Shown: positions 1 through 9,491, counted from the first letter of the stretch. The stretch is DNA of 64,000 nt from JAHEEL01 sp942491345 (GCA_942491345.1 CALOAN010000010.1:1-64000); one strand, 5' to 3'. Numbers and translations are program-made. The notes: generated by a model from the sequence alone, not told the origin.

Positions 1-1298
1 ACCCGGTAGATCATGTAGATGATCGAGATGATGATGCCGGCGATCATGGCTGGGAGCAGGTCGAAGGCGAGGACCATGAGGAACGTGATCACGGCAAAGG
101 TGAAGTCGATCTTGTCCACCTTCCACAGTCGTTCCATCTTCGCCGGACTCGCGGAACCGGACATGGCGTTGATTACAACGGCGGCGAGCACAGCTTCTGG
201 CAGCCATTGGAAGGCCGGGGCCAGAAAAGCGAGGGTGAGCAGCACGCCGGCGGCGAGGAAGATGCTGGTCATCTGCGTCTTCGCCCCTGCTCCCATTGCC
301 GCGGACGACTTCGAGAGGCTGCCGGTCGTGACCATGCCGCCGAGCAGTCCGGCACCGATGTTCGCGAAGCCATAGGCGCGGAACTCCTGGTTGGTGTCGA
401 GCTGATCGTGCGTCTTCTTCGCGATTGTCTGCTCCGCGCCCCACCCTTCGGAAAACCCGACGAGGGCGACGACGCAGCCGCCGAGCAGCAGCGTGCCCCA
501 CGTCGACGCACCGAGTCCCGTCGGGATGGTGAACGACGGGAGACCGCTCGGGATCTGAGCGACGAGGTCGAGGTCGGAACTGAAGATCGCGACGAGCACC
601 GACGCGAGGACGACGGCGGTGAGCGCGGCGGGGAGTTTCGGGATGTACTTCTGGATGGCGAATATCAAAACGAGCGAGCCAACACCGAACGCGACCGCGA
701 CCCAGTTCCATTCTCCGATCTGTGACACCGCGGACCACAATTTCTCGAACGTGTTGCCGTCCGCCTGTTTGACACCGAACAGCTTCCCGAATTGGCCAAC
801 GATGATCTGAATCGACATCCCGGTGATGAACCCTGCCATCACGGCTTTGGACATGAAGTTGGGAATCCAGCCCATCTTGGCGAGCCCGGCGACCAGGAAC
901 ACCGCTCCGGCTGCCAATGCCAGCGCCGCCGTCATCGCCACAGCGGTGTCCTGATCTCCACCGGAAAGGCCGCCCACGACACTGGCCGAGACGGCAGCTA
1001 CGGATCCTGCGGCACCGAAGATCAGAAGCTTCGACCCGCCGAACATGGCGTAGCCGATCAACGCGAGTGGTGCCGCGTAGAGGCCGATCTGGACCGGAAC
1101 GCCGGCCACCGACGAGTATCCCATCGACTCGGGGATGAGCAGGGCCGCGACGCTCACCGCCGCGATCAGGTCAGCAGCCAGGAACTTGCCCCAGTTGTAC
1201 TTCGGGAGCCACGAACCGATGGGGAACCACTGTTGCATGGCGGTCGGTGCGGTGGGGACGGCCTTGGTCTTCTGGCCGTCAGTCGGTTTGGCACTCAT
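1..1298 (-). CDS. SulP family anion transporter (C-terminus beyond window)
   Basis: An inner-membrane anion permease of the SulP (sulfate permease) family. The 432 visible residues are mostly hydrophobic helices. The family signature lies near residues 50-75 (PESMGYSSVAGVPVQIGLYA), and a run of Gly/Ala-rich helices follows. The reading frame is open at the left window edge, so any C-terminal STAS domain lies outside. ATG at 1298 is the only convincing start before the divergent intergenic region. The substrate (sulfate, bicarbonate or another anion) cannot be told from sequence. It is divergent from the BASS gene at 1519, and the shared 220-bp intergenic region carries two copies of the ACCCGATTCGGGT-type palindrome. 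Confidence 0.9.
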   Translation of the reverse strand, partial: MSAKPTDGQKTKAVPTAPTAMQQWFPIGSWLPKYNWGKFLAADLIAAVSVAALLIPESMGYSSVAGVPVQIGLYAAPLALIGYAMFGGSKLLIFGAAGSVAAVSASVVGGLSGGDQDTAVAMTAALALAAGAVFLVAGLAKMGWIPNFMSKAVMAGFITGMSIQIIVGQFGKLFGVKQADGNTFEKLWSAVSQIGEWNWVAVAFGVGSLVLIFAIQKYIPKLPAALTAVVLASVLVAIFSSDLDLVAQIPSGLPSFTIPTGLGASTWGTLLLGGCVVALVGFSEGWGAEQTIAKKTHDQLDTNQEFRAYGFANIGAGLLGGMVTTGSLSKSSAAMGAGAKTQMTSIFLAAGVLLTLAFLAPAFQWLPEAVLAAVVINAMSGSASPAKMERLWKVDKIDFTFAVITFLMVLAFDLLPAMIAGIIISIIYMIYR

Positions 1299-1376
1299 CT
1301 GGACGCTCCTGGATCGGTGTTCGACGGCGTGACAGGGTTGAGCCTCACACTACGGCCGCCGAATCGTCCGTCCCCA

Positions 1377-1443
1377 CCCGATTCGGGTACGAGCGGATGA
1401 TTGCGTTAGCCAACCGCGCCGTTGTGACTACCCGATTCGGGGG
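1377..1443. promoter_or_regulatory. Two palindromic operator candidates, ACCCGATTCGGG(T/G)
   Basis: A perfect 6-1-6 palindrome ACCCGATTCGGGT lies at 1377-1389, and a one-mismatch copy ACCCGATTCGGGG at 1431-1443. Both are between the divergent SulP and BASS genes. The same motif recurs at 11631, 11680 and 12297. A transcription factor site is the simplest reading (inference). Confidence 0.6.
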
Positions 1444-1518
1444 GTGCAGCGAAGCACGGGGCTGCCTAGATTCGGCACCGAGGAATCGTCGAGACCGTCC
1501 GCAGAGGGAGCTGTTGTG

Positions 1519-2427
1519 ATGTTTGTGCTTGCCCAGAGCGATGCGACTGAAATACTTGGGGTGATTGTCAAGCTGTCAGCGTTGGTGTTCGTCGTGTCGT
1601 CCATGCTCGCGATGGGTCTGAGCCTCACGATCCCCGCGATCATCGAGCCGCTGAAGAACCTGCGTTTGGTGATCCTGGCGCTTGCGGTCAACTTCATTGC
1701 GGTGCCTCTGGTCGTGTGGGGCATCCAGGCGGTGATGAACCTCGACCAGGACATCTACACGGGTCTGATCCTCATGGGCACCGCGGCCGGTGCGCCGTTC
1801 CTCCCGAAGCTCGCCCAGGTCGCAAAGGGCAACGCCGCGTTCTCGGTGGGCCTGATGGTGCTGCTGATGGTGGTGACCGTCTTCTACATGCCGCTCGTGA
1901 TGCCGCTGTTCTTGTCCGGTGTCGACGTCAATGCGTGGGATATCGCGAAGTCTCTGATTGTCATGATGCTGCTGCCGCTCGGGATCGGGCTGTTCATGAA
2001 CGCGCGTTGGCCCGCGACCGCCAAAGAGTTGCAGGGCCTGATGTCGCAGGCGTCTTCGATCGCCATCCTGCTGATGCTGGTCGGGGCGATCATCCTGCAG
2101 TGGTCCGCGATTGTCTCGCTGATCGGTACCGGCGGGCTGGTGGCCATCATCATCTTCCTGCTGGTCTCGCTCGTTCTCGGCTACGTCTCTGGCGGATCGG
2201 ACCCGGCGACTCGGTCGGTGATGGGACTCGGCACCGCGCAACGCAACCTGTCTGCCGCCATGGTCGTCGGAGCGCAGAACTTCTCCGACAAGCCCGACGT
2301 GCTCATCACCGTCGTCGTGGCCGGCCTGATCGGACTCGTCCTGCTGATGCCGATCGGTGCGGAACTAGGCAAGCATGCTGAGGCCAAGGAGGCCGCGAGC
2401 GACGGAGCCGCGAAGACTGGCCCGTGA
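1519..2427 (+). CDS. Bile acid:sodium symporter (BASS) family transporter
   Basis: A membrane transporter of about 302 residues with some nine to ten hydrophobic helices. The segment GLGTAQRNLSAAMVVGAQNF in the C-terminal half fits the conserved core helix of the bile acid:Na+ symporter superfamily, whose members carry organic anions or pantoate-like acids. ATG 1519 was chosen because GAGGGAG sits 8 bases upstream; the frame is open further upstream, to 1444. The stop at 2425-2427 is followed by the hydrolase gene after a spacer. This is the intact member of a pair: a damaged copy lies at 6375-7253. Confidence 0.8.
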   Translation: MFVLAQSDATEILGVIVKLSALVFVVSSMLAMGLSLTIPAIIEPLKNLRLVILALAVNFIAVPLVVWGIQAVMNLDQDIYTGLILMGTAAGAPFLPKLAQVAKGNAAFSVGLMVLLMVVTVFYMPLVMPLFLSGVDVNAWDIAKSLIVMMLLPLGIGLFMNARWPATAKELQGLMSQASSIAILLMLVGAIILQWSAIVSLIGTGGLVAIIIFLLVSLVLGYVSGGSDPATRSVMGLGTAQRNLSAAMVVGAQNFSDKPDVLITVVVAGLIGLVLLMPIGAELGKHAEAKEAASDGAAKTGP

Positions 2428-2546
2428 ACCATGCATACAATCGACGTTCAATCGCGGCACACACGTGCTCACGATCCAAGGTTTCAGAACGGGAACGCGG
2501 TGACCGCAGTCACCCGAGATCAGCTCAACACGAGGAGGACCGAGTC

Positions 2547-4571
2547 ATGAAGACGGGTGAAGCTGTTGCGAAGACCGCGGTTTGGGCGGCGAATCGGTTC
2601 AACCCGGTTACGAACAGTCCATCGGCTCCGCTGAAGACGCGGGCTCTCCTCGCATCGTTCGGGCCGTCCCTCATGCCTCGAGCCGCGGTGCACCAGGGTA
2701 TGGCTGCCGGGATGTCGGTATTGGCTGCGGACCTCGTGGCGAGTGCGGTTGATGCCACGATTCGACGGTTTGTGCCGGGCACAGCTCCGTTCACGGTCCG
2801 TCTTGGCGCCCGTGCTGTTGTCGCCGCCGCGGGACTCGCAGTGAGCCGGATCCCGGAGACCGATGACGAACCGACTGCGAAGGCATCCGTTCGCAGCGCT
2901 GGTCGACTCGCAGCAGCCGGCGCCGCCGGGGGAATGATCTACGAGACCAGTATTGCCGCCAGGGAGCGTTTCCCGGCCAAGTCCTCATTGCGCCCGATCA
3001 TCGTGGGCGCTGCCGGCCTGGGGGCAGTCGTGGTGTATTCGGGCGATTTGCTGAAGTATCGCCAGTCGGTGATCAAGCGCTGGACCAAAGACGACAAGCC
3101 GGCGACGCTCGGCGCCTCGATCGGTATCGGTCTGGGTGTGGCCACTGTTGGTCGCGGCATCGGCAGAGGGTATTTGGCGTCGCGTCGGGGCATGTCGGGG
3201 TACTTCGGTCCCGAGCCCGCTACGGCTCTGGTTGGCCGACTCCTCAACGACGCGATCTGGGCCGGCGGCGCAGTCAGCTTCTACTCGACGGTTGTCGGGC
3301 TGATCGCTCGCACGAACGAGAAGATCGAACCGGCCTACTCCAAGCCTCCGGAGAGCGAATTCGTGTCCGGCGGGCCGAAGAGCATCTCGCCGTTCTTCGA
3401 AGTCGGCCTGCAGGGCCGCCGCTTCCTCACCGACGTGGTGACGCCGGATCTCATCGAGTCAACCCTGGGTGAGAAAGCCATCGCCCACCCGATCCGTGCG
3501 TTTGTTGGCGTGAACAGCGATCCGCTGTATCCGTCGGGGCGCTCCGAGATGATGCTCGACGAGTTGGAGCGCCTCGGTGCGTTCGATCGGAAGTACCTCC
3601 TGCTGGTCTCGCCGACCGGGACCGGCTGGGTCGACCAGACGATGATCGAGTCGGCAGAGATCCTCACCCGCGGCGACATTGCCACGGCGTGCATCCAGTA
3701 CGGCCGGGGCCCCTCGTTCCTCGAAGTCCAGAAGGTCCACCTTGGACGTTCTCAGTTCCGCGGCCTGCTGTGGGGCGTGAGATCGCGACTCCGCGGGATG
3801 CCCGAGGACCAACGGCCGAAAGTGCTGGTGTTTGGCGAGAGCCTCGGCTCGTGGTCATCCTCCGATGTCGTGATGCATCAGGGAATCGCTGGGTTCGACC
3901 ACTACGGCATCGATCATGCACTCTGGTTCGGACTTGTCGGTCTCGCCAAGTGGTCGAAGACCGGGATGCGCCAAGGATCGAGCGATCTCGTCCCGCCGGG
4001 AACCGTCGAGGCATTCGACCACTTCAGCCAGTACGAGAAGCTCTCCAAGGAAGAACGAAAGGGCCTGCGTGCTGTGATCGTCGACCACGACAACGATCCG
4101 ATTGCGCAGATGTCATTCCGGTGGGCGGTGAAACGTCCGCCGTGGCTCGATGGAGAAGACCGGGGTCGCAACGTTCCTGAGGGGATGCAGTGGGTTCCGA
4201 TCATCACGTTCGTGCAGATCATGGTCGACGCGATGAACGCAATGAGGACGGTGCCCGGTCAGTTCAAGAGCTTCGGCCACGACTATCGGGGCGACACCGC
4301 CCACTTCGTCCACGCGGCGTATCAGCTCGACGAGGTGACCGACGATCAGATGGAGAAGGTCATCGCCACGCTGAAGCAACTCGAACTCGAGCGGGGCGAG
4401 CGGATCAAGAACACGAAGGCGGAAGCTACGGACGACGGCGACACCCCGAAGCGGACGAGCCGTCCGAGGCGTCCGAAGCCCGGCGTGTATCTCCGCGATC
4501 GCACCCCAATGGATGCCGACGAACCCGCCGTCGAAATCACCCCAGGCGACGCCCCCGGAGAGCTGCAGTAG
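2547..4571 (+). CDS. Membrane-anchored alpha/beta-hydrolase (Abhydrolase_9 type), copy 1
   Basis: A protein of 674 residues. The N-terminal 300 residues are Ala/Gly-rich with several hydrophobic segments. The C-terminal half carries an alpha/beta-hydrolase domain with the nucleophile elbow FGESLGS (Ser about residue 432). The two-part layout matches the Abhydrolase_9_N/Abhydrolase_9 family, which is common in actinobacteria and has an unassigned substrate. The tail is charged and rich in Lys/Arg/Pro. ATG 2547 has GAGGAGG 8 bases upstream and is preferred over the open frame from 2424. An almost identical copy follows at 7373. A hairpin terminator lies just after the stop. Confidence 0.8.
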   Translation: MKTGEAVAKTAVWAANRFNPVTNSPSAPLKTRALLASFGPSLMPRAAVHQGMAAGMSVLAADLVASAVDATIRRFVPGTAPFTVRLGARAVVAAAGLAVSRIPETDDEPTAKASVRSAGRLAAAGAAGGMIYETSIAARERFPAKSSLRPIIVGAAGLGAVVVYSGDLLKYRQSVIKRWTKDDKPATLGASIGIGLGVATVGRGIGRGYLASRRGMSGYFGPEPATALVGRLLNDAIWAGGAVSFYSTVVGLIARTNEKIEPAYSKPPESEFVSGGPKSISPFFEVGLQGRRFLTDVVTPDLIESTLGEKAIAHPIRAFVGVNSDPLYPSGRSEMMLDELERLGAFDRKYLLLVSPTGTGWVDQTMIESAEILTRGDIATACIQYGRGPSFLEVQKVHLGRSQFRGLLWGVRSRLRGMPEDQRPKVLVFGESLGSWSSSDVVMHQGIAGFDHYGIDHALWFGLVGLAKWSKTGMRQGSSDLVPPGTVEAFDHFSQYEKLSKEERKGLRAVIVDHDNDPIAQMSFRWAVKRPPWLDGEDRGRNVPEGMQWVPIITFVQIMVDAMNAMRTVPGQFKSFGHDYRGDTAHFVHAAYQLDEVTDDQMEKVIATLKQLELERGERIKNTKAEATDDGDTPKRTSRPRRPKPGVYLRDRTPMDADEPAVEITPGDAPGELQ

Positions 4572-4597
4572 AAGGATCCGAGAGCAACCAAGAAGAC

Positions 4598-4620
4598 GGC
4601 CCCCGCCCAAAGCGGGGGCC
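4598..4620 (+). terminator. Hairpin after hydrolase copy 1
   Basis: A 9-bp GC stem (GGCCCCCGC / GCGGGGGCC) with a CCAAA loop, 26 bases after the hydrolase stop. There is no T-run, so it is a probable rather than classical intrinsic terminator. Confidence 0.55.
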
Positions 4621-4684
4621 GCTTCGCGAGCAAGACCCTTCTCCCAATTCCTCCCCCTCGGTTTGATTCCTCCCCGTCGGTTTG

Positions 4685-4919
4685 ATTCCTCCCCCTGAGG
4701 GGGAGGTGGCAGCGACGTAGCCCCACCACCTGCCGGACGCAGCGGTTCCACGATTCGGATCATGTCAACGACACGGGCGGAGCCGCTGACGGAGGGGGTC
4801 AAAGCGATCCGCTCGTGTGGAGGCGTTCGGAGCGCGGGGGGGAGACTCTTCGTGGGTCATGGGAACCGTCTGACCCCCTCCGCCGCCTTCGGCGGCACCT
4901 CCCCCTGAGGGGGAGGAAT
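4685..4919. repeat. MITE-like nested palindromic element, copy A
   Basis: About 235 bp bounded by 24-bp terminal inverted repeats (4685-4708 and 4896-4919) that differ only at the central base of each. Each end is itself a CCTCCCCCTGAGGGGGAGG palindrome. A second, inner inverted repeat (GGAGGGGGTCA / TGACCCCCTCC type) is nested inside. There is no ORF worth calling. The same element occurs at 9492-9716 (eroded) and, in the other orientation, at 20641-20866. Short GATTCCTCCCC units precede it at 4645-4690. This accounts for most of the gap 4572-5026. Confidence 0.7.
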
Positions 4920-4947
4920 CTGGGGAGGGGGAGGAATGCAAAAGGTA

Positions 4948-4983
4948 AAGCCCCGCCCCTCCTTGCGGAGAGAGCGGGGCTTC
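4948..4983 (-). terminator. Terminator hairpin of DUF1269 gene a1
   Basis: An inverted repeat AAGCCCCGC / GCGGGGCTT lies 44 bases beyond the stop of the minus-strand DUF1269 gene at 5027. An equivalent hairpin follows the duplicate gene at about 9750-9776. Confidence 0.6.
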
Positions 4984-5026
4984 CGAACCCGAGGAACGTT
5001 TCCCCCGGGGCTTGTACTGGTCTGGT

Positions 5027-5560
5027 TTAGGAGTCGACGGCTTTGTCGACTTCGTCTTGGGACTTCGAGACAGCCTTTTGCAGCTTGTCGTAGTCGTCCT
5101 GGCTGATTGCCTTGTTGACGCGCTTGTCCGAGTCCACCAACGCAGCCTCAACACGGTCGAGGTACTTGTCGTCGACGACGACAACGACGGCCGACGAGTT
5201 CGGCGGGAAGTACTCGTCGAGTTCGACGCCGAGTTCCTTCTCTTCATGCTTCTTCGACAAATGCCCCAACAACGCACCGATACCGGCACCGATCGCGGTC
5301 GCAGCAAGCAGCGGCGGAGCAAACAGACCAACGACGAGGCCAATGCCTCCACCGATCCACGCACCCGCGGCGGTGTCTTCGTTCGCGGCACCTGATTCGA
5401 GGACGTCGACGTTGCCGTCGGCGTCACGGCTCATTACCACGGCACCTTCAACCTTGAAATCGTCGCCCTCGGCGTCCTTGAGCGACTGGAAGTCTGCCTG
5501 TGCCGACGTAGCATCCGAGTACGCCGCAACGTACAAAACGAGATTGTCACCTGATGACAT
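5027..5560 (-). CDS. DUF1269 family protein, copy a1
   Basis: A 177-residue protein of the DUF1269 family (no known activity). It has an N-terminal alpha/beta ferredoxin-like half and a glycine-rich hydrophobic hairpin at about residues 66-100 (GAWIGGGIGLVVGLFAPPLL onward) that could insert in or associate with the membrane. Then comes a KKHEEKELG stretch and a second beta-rich half (SSAVVVVVDD). ATG 5560 has AAAGGAC a few bases upstream. It is one of four related genes (5027, 5828, 9821, 10616): types a and b alternate and each type is duplicated. A GC-rich hairpin terminator follows. Confidence 0.8.
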   Translation of the reverse strand: MSSGDNLVLYVAAYSDATSAQADFQSLKDAEGDDFKVEGAVVMSRDADGNVDVLESGAANEDTAAGAWIGGGIGLVVGLFAPPLLAATAIGAGIGALLGHLSKKHEEKELGVELDEYFPPNSSAVVVVVDDKYLDRVEAALVDSDKRVNKAISQDDYDKLQKAVSKSQDEVDKAVDS

Positions 5561-5740
5561 ATGTGTCCTTTCTAACGACACGCTTCTCCAACACTCCGCC
5601 AAGCACCAACACCGACGGAAACTCTCTCTTTCGTGGCGGGAATCGCTCCACCTGATGTGGGACACCAACCACGACGGGGCCATTCTCCCATTGCCGCAAG
5701 GCCTATGGGAGCCTCAGCCATTGGTGCGCCGGTTGACGCG

Positions 5741-5782
5741 GGAAGCCCCGCCCGCTCGGTTGGGAGGGAGGGCGGGGCTTCC
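5741..5782 (-). terminator. Terminator hairpin of DUF1269 gene b1
   Basis: A 13-bp stem GGAAGCCCCGCCC / GGGCGGGGCTTCC, placed 46 bases after the stop of the b1 gene on the minus strand. The same arrangement is conserved after b2. The rest of 5561-5827 shows no gene; it is the conserved upstream region of the a-type gene. Confidence 0.6.
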
Positions 5783-5827
5783 AAATCCAGGGGTCTCTGT
5801 TTCCTGGATTGTGTATGGGTGGTTTGA

Positions 5828-6358
5828 CTAGGAGTCGTCCACGGCCTTGTTGACCTCGTCTGAGGACTCAGACAGCGCCTTCTGGATGCTGTCGTAGTCA
5901 TCGGAGTCGATGGCCTTGCTCACCTGCTTGGTGGAATTCGCCAACGCTGTCTGAACGCGGTCGAGGTACTCGTTGTCGACGACGACAACCACGGCTGAGG
6001 AGTTCGGCGGGAAGTACTCGTCGAGTTCGACGCCGAGCTTCTTCTCTTCGTGCTTCTTGGTGAAGTGGCCCAGCAATGCGCCAATGCCGGCACCGATCGC
6101 CGTCGCCGCCAGAAGTGGCGGTGCAAAGAGACCGACGACGAGGCCAATGCCTCCGCCGACCCACGCGCCCGTCCCGGTGTCGTCCGAGACACCCTTTGAG
6201 AGGACGTCAACGTCGCCGCTTGCGTCGCGGCTCATCACGACGGCGGCGTCGATCTTGAAGTCCTTGTCCTGAGCGCTCTTCAGCGAGTCGAAATCCGACT
6301 GTGCCGAAGTTGCATCGTCGTACGACGCAACATACAACGCAAGATTGTCCCCTGATGA
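5828..6358 (-). pseudogene. DUF1269 family protein, copy b1, start codon lost at duplication junction
   Basis: The coding sequence is uninterrupted from SSGDNLALYV to the stop and is nearly identical to the intact copy b2 at 10616-11149. However, the initiator ATG has been replaced: the codon before SSGDN is CAG instead of ATG, and the upstream AAAGGACAC ribosome site is gone. Directly beyond 6358 the sequence switches to internal BASS-gene sequence read backwards. The nearest in-frame ATG is at 6475, has no ribosome site and would add about 39 foreign residues. The gene is therefore probably silent, though the body shows no inactivating change, which suggests that the event is recent. Confidence 0.7.
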
Positions 6359-6374
6359 CTGTGTGGTGTTTTGT

Positions 6375-7253
6375 TCCCAGAGCGACGCGACGTTCTTGGC
6401 GTGATCGTCAAGCTGTCGGCGTTGGTGTTCGTCGTGTCGTCCATGCTCGCATGGGCTGACTCCGATCCCGATCATCGAGCCCGAAGAACCTGCGTTTGGT
6501 GATCCTGGCGCTTGCGGTCAACTTCATTGCGGTGCCTCTGGTCGTGTGGGGCATCCGGGGTGATGACCTCGACCAGGACATCTACACGGGTCTGATCCTC
6601 ATGGGCACCGCGGCCGGTGCGCCGTTCCTCCCCAAGCTCGCCCAGGTTGCGAAGGGAAATGCCGCGTTCTCGGTGGGCCTGATGGTGCTGCTGATGGTGG
6701 TGACCGTCATCTACATGCCGCTCGTGATGCCGCTGTTCTTGTCCGGTGTCGACGTCAATGCGTGGGATATCGCGAAGTCTCTGATCGTCATGATGCTGCT
6801 GCCGCTCGGGATCGGGCTGTTCATGAACGCGCGGTGGCCGCGACCGCCAAGGAGTTGCAAGGCCTCATGTCGCAGGCGTCTTCGATCGCCATCCTGCTGA
6901 TGCTGGTCGGGGCGATCATCCTGCAGTGGTCCGCGATTGTCTCGCTGATCGGTACCGGCGGGCTGGTGGCCATCATCATCTTCCTGCTGGTCTCGCTCGT
7001 TCTCGGCTACGTCTCTGGCGGATCCGACCCGGCGACTCGGTCGGTGATGGGACTCGGCACCGCGCAACGCAACCTGTCTGCCGCCATGGTCGTCGGAGCG
7101 CAGAACTTCTCCGACAAGCCCGACGTGCTCATCACCGTCGTCGTGGCCGGCCTGATCGGACTCGTCCTGCTGATGCCGATCGGTGCGGAACTAGGCAAGC
7201 ATGCTGAGGCCAAGGAGGCCACGAGCGACGGAGCCGCGAAGACTGGCCCGTGA
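6375..7253 (+). pseudogene. BASS transporter, copy 2, 5'-truncated and frameshifted
   Basis: A duplicate of 1531-2427. It begins inside the coding region (at the CCCAGAGCGA segment), so promoter, ribosome site and start are missing. Between 6440 and 6570 it has a series of one- to three-base deletions relative to copy 1, and near 6835 a further single-base loss shifts frame. From about 6870 to the stop the two copies are almost identical. Two partial frames (6496-6900 and 6762-7253) encode recognisable BASS pieces. It is either a young pseudogene or a spot of poor sequence quality. Confidence 0.8.
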
Positions 7254-7372
7254 ACCATGCATACAATCGACGTTCAATTGCGGCACACACGTGTTCACGA
7301 TCCGAGGTTTCAGAACGCGAACGCCGTGGCCAGAGTCACTCGAGATCAGGTCAACAAGAGGAGGACCGAGTC

Positions 7373-9397
7373 ATGAAGACCGGTGAAGCTGTTGCAAAGA
7401 CCGCTGTTTGGGCGGCGAATCGATTCAACCCGATAACGAATAGTCCGTCTGCGCCACTGAAGACGCGGGCTCTCCTCGCATCGTTCGGGCCGTCCCTCAT
7501 GCCTCGAGCCGCGGTGCACCAGGGTATGGCTGCCGGGATGTCGGTATTGGCTGCGGACCTCGTGGCGAGTGCGGTTGATGCCACGATTCGACGGTTTGTG
7601 CCGGGCACGGCTCCGTTCACGGTCCGTCTTGGCGCCCGTGCTGTTGTCGCCGCCGCGGGACTCGCAGTGAGCCGGATCCCGGAGACCGATGACGAACCGA
7701 CCGCGAAGGCATCCGTTCGCAGCGCAGGCCGACTCGCAGCAGCCGGCGCCGTCGGGGGAATGATCTACGAGACCAGCATTGCCGCGAGGGATCGCTATCC
7801 CGCCAAGTCGCCGCTGCGTCCCATCATCGTCGGCGCTGCCGGCCTGGGGGCAGTCGTGGTGTATTCGGGCGATTTGCTGAAGTATCGCCAGTCGGTGATC
7901 AAGCGCTGGACCGAAGATGACAAGCCGGCGACGCTCGGCGCCTCGATCGGTATCGGTCTGGGTGTGGCCACTGTTGGCCGCGGCATCGGCAGAGGGTATT
8001 TGGCGTCGCGTCGGGGCATGTCGGGGTACTTCGGTCCCGAGCCCGCTACGGCTCTGGTTGGCCGTCTCCTCAACGACGCGATCTGGGCCGGCGGCGCAGT
8101 CAGCTTCTACTCGACGGTTGTCGGGCTGATCGCTCGCACGAACGAGAAGATCGAACCGGCCTACTCCAAGCCGCCGGAGAGCGAATTCGTGTCCGGCGGG
8201 CCGAAGAGCATCTCGCCGTTCTTCGAAGTCGGCCTGCAGGGCCGCCGCTTCCTCACCGACGTGGTGACGCCGGACCTCATCGAGTCAACCCTGGGTGAGA
8301 AAGCCATCGCCCACCCGATCCGTGCGTTCGTCGGCGTGAACAGCGATCCGCTGTATCCGTCGGGTAGGTCCGAGATGATGCTCGACGAGTTGGAACGACT
8401 CGGTGCGTTCGATCGGAAGTACCTCCTGCTGGTCTCGCCGACCGGGACCGGCTGGGTCGACCAGACGATGATCGAGTCGGCCGAGATCCTCACCCGCGGC
8501 GACATTGCGACGGCATGCATCCAGTACGGGCGAGGCCCGTCGTTCCTCGAAGTCCAGAAGGTCCACCTTGGACGTTCTCAGTTCCGCGGCCTGCTGTGGG
8601 GCGTGAGATCGCGACTCCGCGGGATGCCCGAGGACCAACGGCCGAAAGTGCTGGTGTTCGGTGAGAGCCTCGGGTCGTGGTCGTCCTCGGACGTCGTGAT
8701 GCATCAGGGAATCGCCGGGTTCGACCACTACGGAATCGACCATGCGCTCTGGTTTGGACTCGTCGGCCTTGCCAAGTGGTCGAAGACCGGGATGCGGCAG
8801 GGGTCGAGTGAACTCGTCCCGCCGGGAACGGTCGAGGCATTCGACCACTTCAGCCAGTACGAGAAGCTGCCCAAGGAAGAACGCAAGGGCCTGCGTGCTG
8901 TGATCGTCGACCACGACAACGATCCGATTGCGCAGATGTCATTCCGGTGGGCGGTGAAACGTCCGCCGTGGCTCGATGGAGAAGACCGGGGTCGCAACGT
9001 TCCTGAGGGGATGCAGTGGGTTCCGATCATCACGTTCGTGCAGATCATGGTCGACGCGATGAACGCAATGCGGACGGTGCCCGGCCAGTTCAAGAGCTTC
9101 GGCCACGACTATCGGGGTGACACGGCACACTTCGTACATGCGGCGTATCAGCTCGACGAGGTGACCGACGAGCAGATGGAGAAGGTCATCGCCACGCTGA
9201 AGCAACTCGAACTCGAGCGCGGCGAGCGGATCAAGAACGCGAAGGCGGATGCTACGGACGATGGCGATACCCCGAAGCGGACGAGCCGCCCGAGGCGCCC
9301 GAAGCCCGGCGTGTATCTCCGCGATCGCACCCCAATGGACGCCGACGAACCCGCCGTAAGGATCACCCCAGGCGACGCCCCCGGAGAGCTGCAGTAG
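7373..9397 (+). CDS. Membrane-anchored alpha/beta-hydrolase (Abhydrolase_9 type), copy 2
   Basis: A full-length 674-residue duplicate of the gene at 2547. It has the same start context (GAGGAGG then ATG), the same FGESLGS nucleophile elbow and the same charged tail. Scattered substitutions separate the copies, for example KSSLRP to KSPLRP, AAGGMI to AVGGMI and VEITPG to VRITPG. Most nucleotide changes are synonymous and clustered, with long identical blocks in between, as expected from duplication followed by partial gene conversion. It has its own upstream spacer but no copy of the promoter region at 1299-1518. Confidence 0.8.
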   Translation: MKTGEAVAKTAVWAANRFNPITNSPSAPLKTRALLASFGPSLMPRAAVHQGMAAGMSVLAADLVASAVDATIRRFVPGTAPFTVRLGARAVVAAAGLAVSRIPETDDEPTAKASVRSAGRLAAAGAVGGMIYETSIAARDRYPAKSPLRPIIVGAAGLGAVVVYSGDLLKYRQSVIKRWTEDDKPATLGASIGIGLGVATVGRGIGRGYLASRRGMSGYFGPEPATALVGRLLNDAIWAGGAVSFYSTVVGLIARTNEKIEPAYSKPPESEFVSGGPKSISPFFEVGLQGRRFLTDVVTPDLIESTLGEKAIAHPIRAFVGVNSDPLYPSGRSEMMLDELERLGAFDRKYLLLVSPTGTGWVDQTMIESAEILTRGDIATACIQYGRGPSFLEVQKVHLGRSQFRGLLWGVRSRLRGMPEDQRPKVLVFGESLGSWSSSDVVMHQGIAGFDHYGIDHALWFGLVGLAKWSKTGMRQGSSELVPPGTVEAFDHFSQYEKLPKEERKGLRAVIVDHDNDPIAQMSFRWAVKRPPWLDGEDRGRNVPEGMQWVPIITFVQIMVDAMNAMRTVPGQFKSFGHDYRGDTAHFVHAAYQLDEVTDEQMEKVIATLKQLELERGERIKNAKADATDDGDTPKRTSRPRRPKPGVYLRDRTPMDADEPAVRITPGDAPGELQ

Positions 9398-9423
9398 ACA
9401 GATCCGAGCGCAACCAAGAAGAC

Positions 9424-9447
9424 GGCTCCCGCCCCGAAGCGGGGGCC
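9424..9447 (+). terminator. Hairpin after hydrolase copy 2
   Basis: It is the counterpart of the hairpin at 4598. The stem GGCTCCCGC / GCGGGGGCC keeps pairing through one T-G wobble. Confidence 0.5.
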
Positions 9448-9491
9448 GCTTCGCGAGCAAGACTCTTCTCCCAATTCCTCCCCTCGGTTTG

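Noticed and set aside
4685..4919. Insertion sequence remnant with transposase
   Set aside because: No transposase-like frame in any of the three copies; only nested inverted repeats.
5561..5740. DosR-type box (GGGACACCAACC region) upstream of DUF1269 genes
   Set aside because: The sequence lacks the palindromic second half of the DosR motif.
6375..7253. BASS copy 2 as a functional shorter transporter
   Set aside because: It lacks a start and promoter and changes frame at least twice within core helices.
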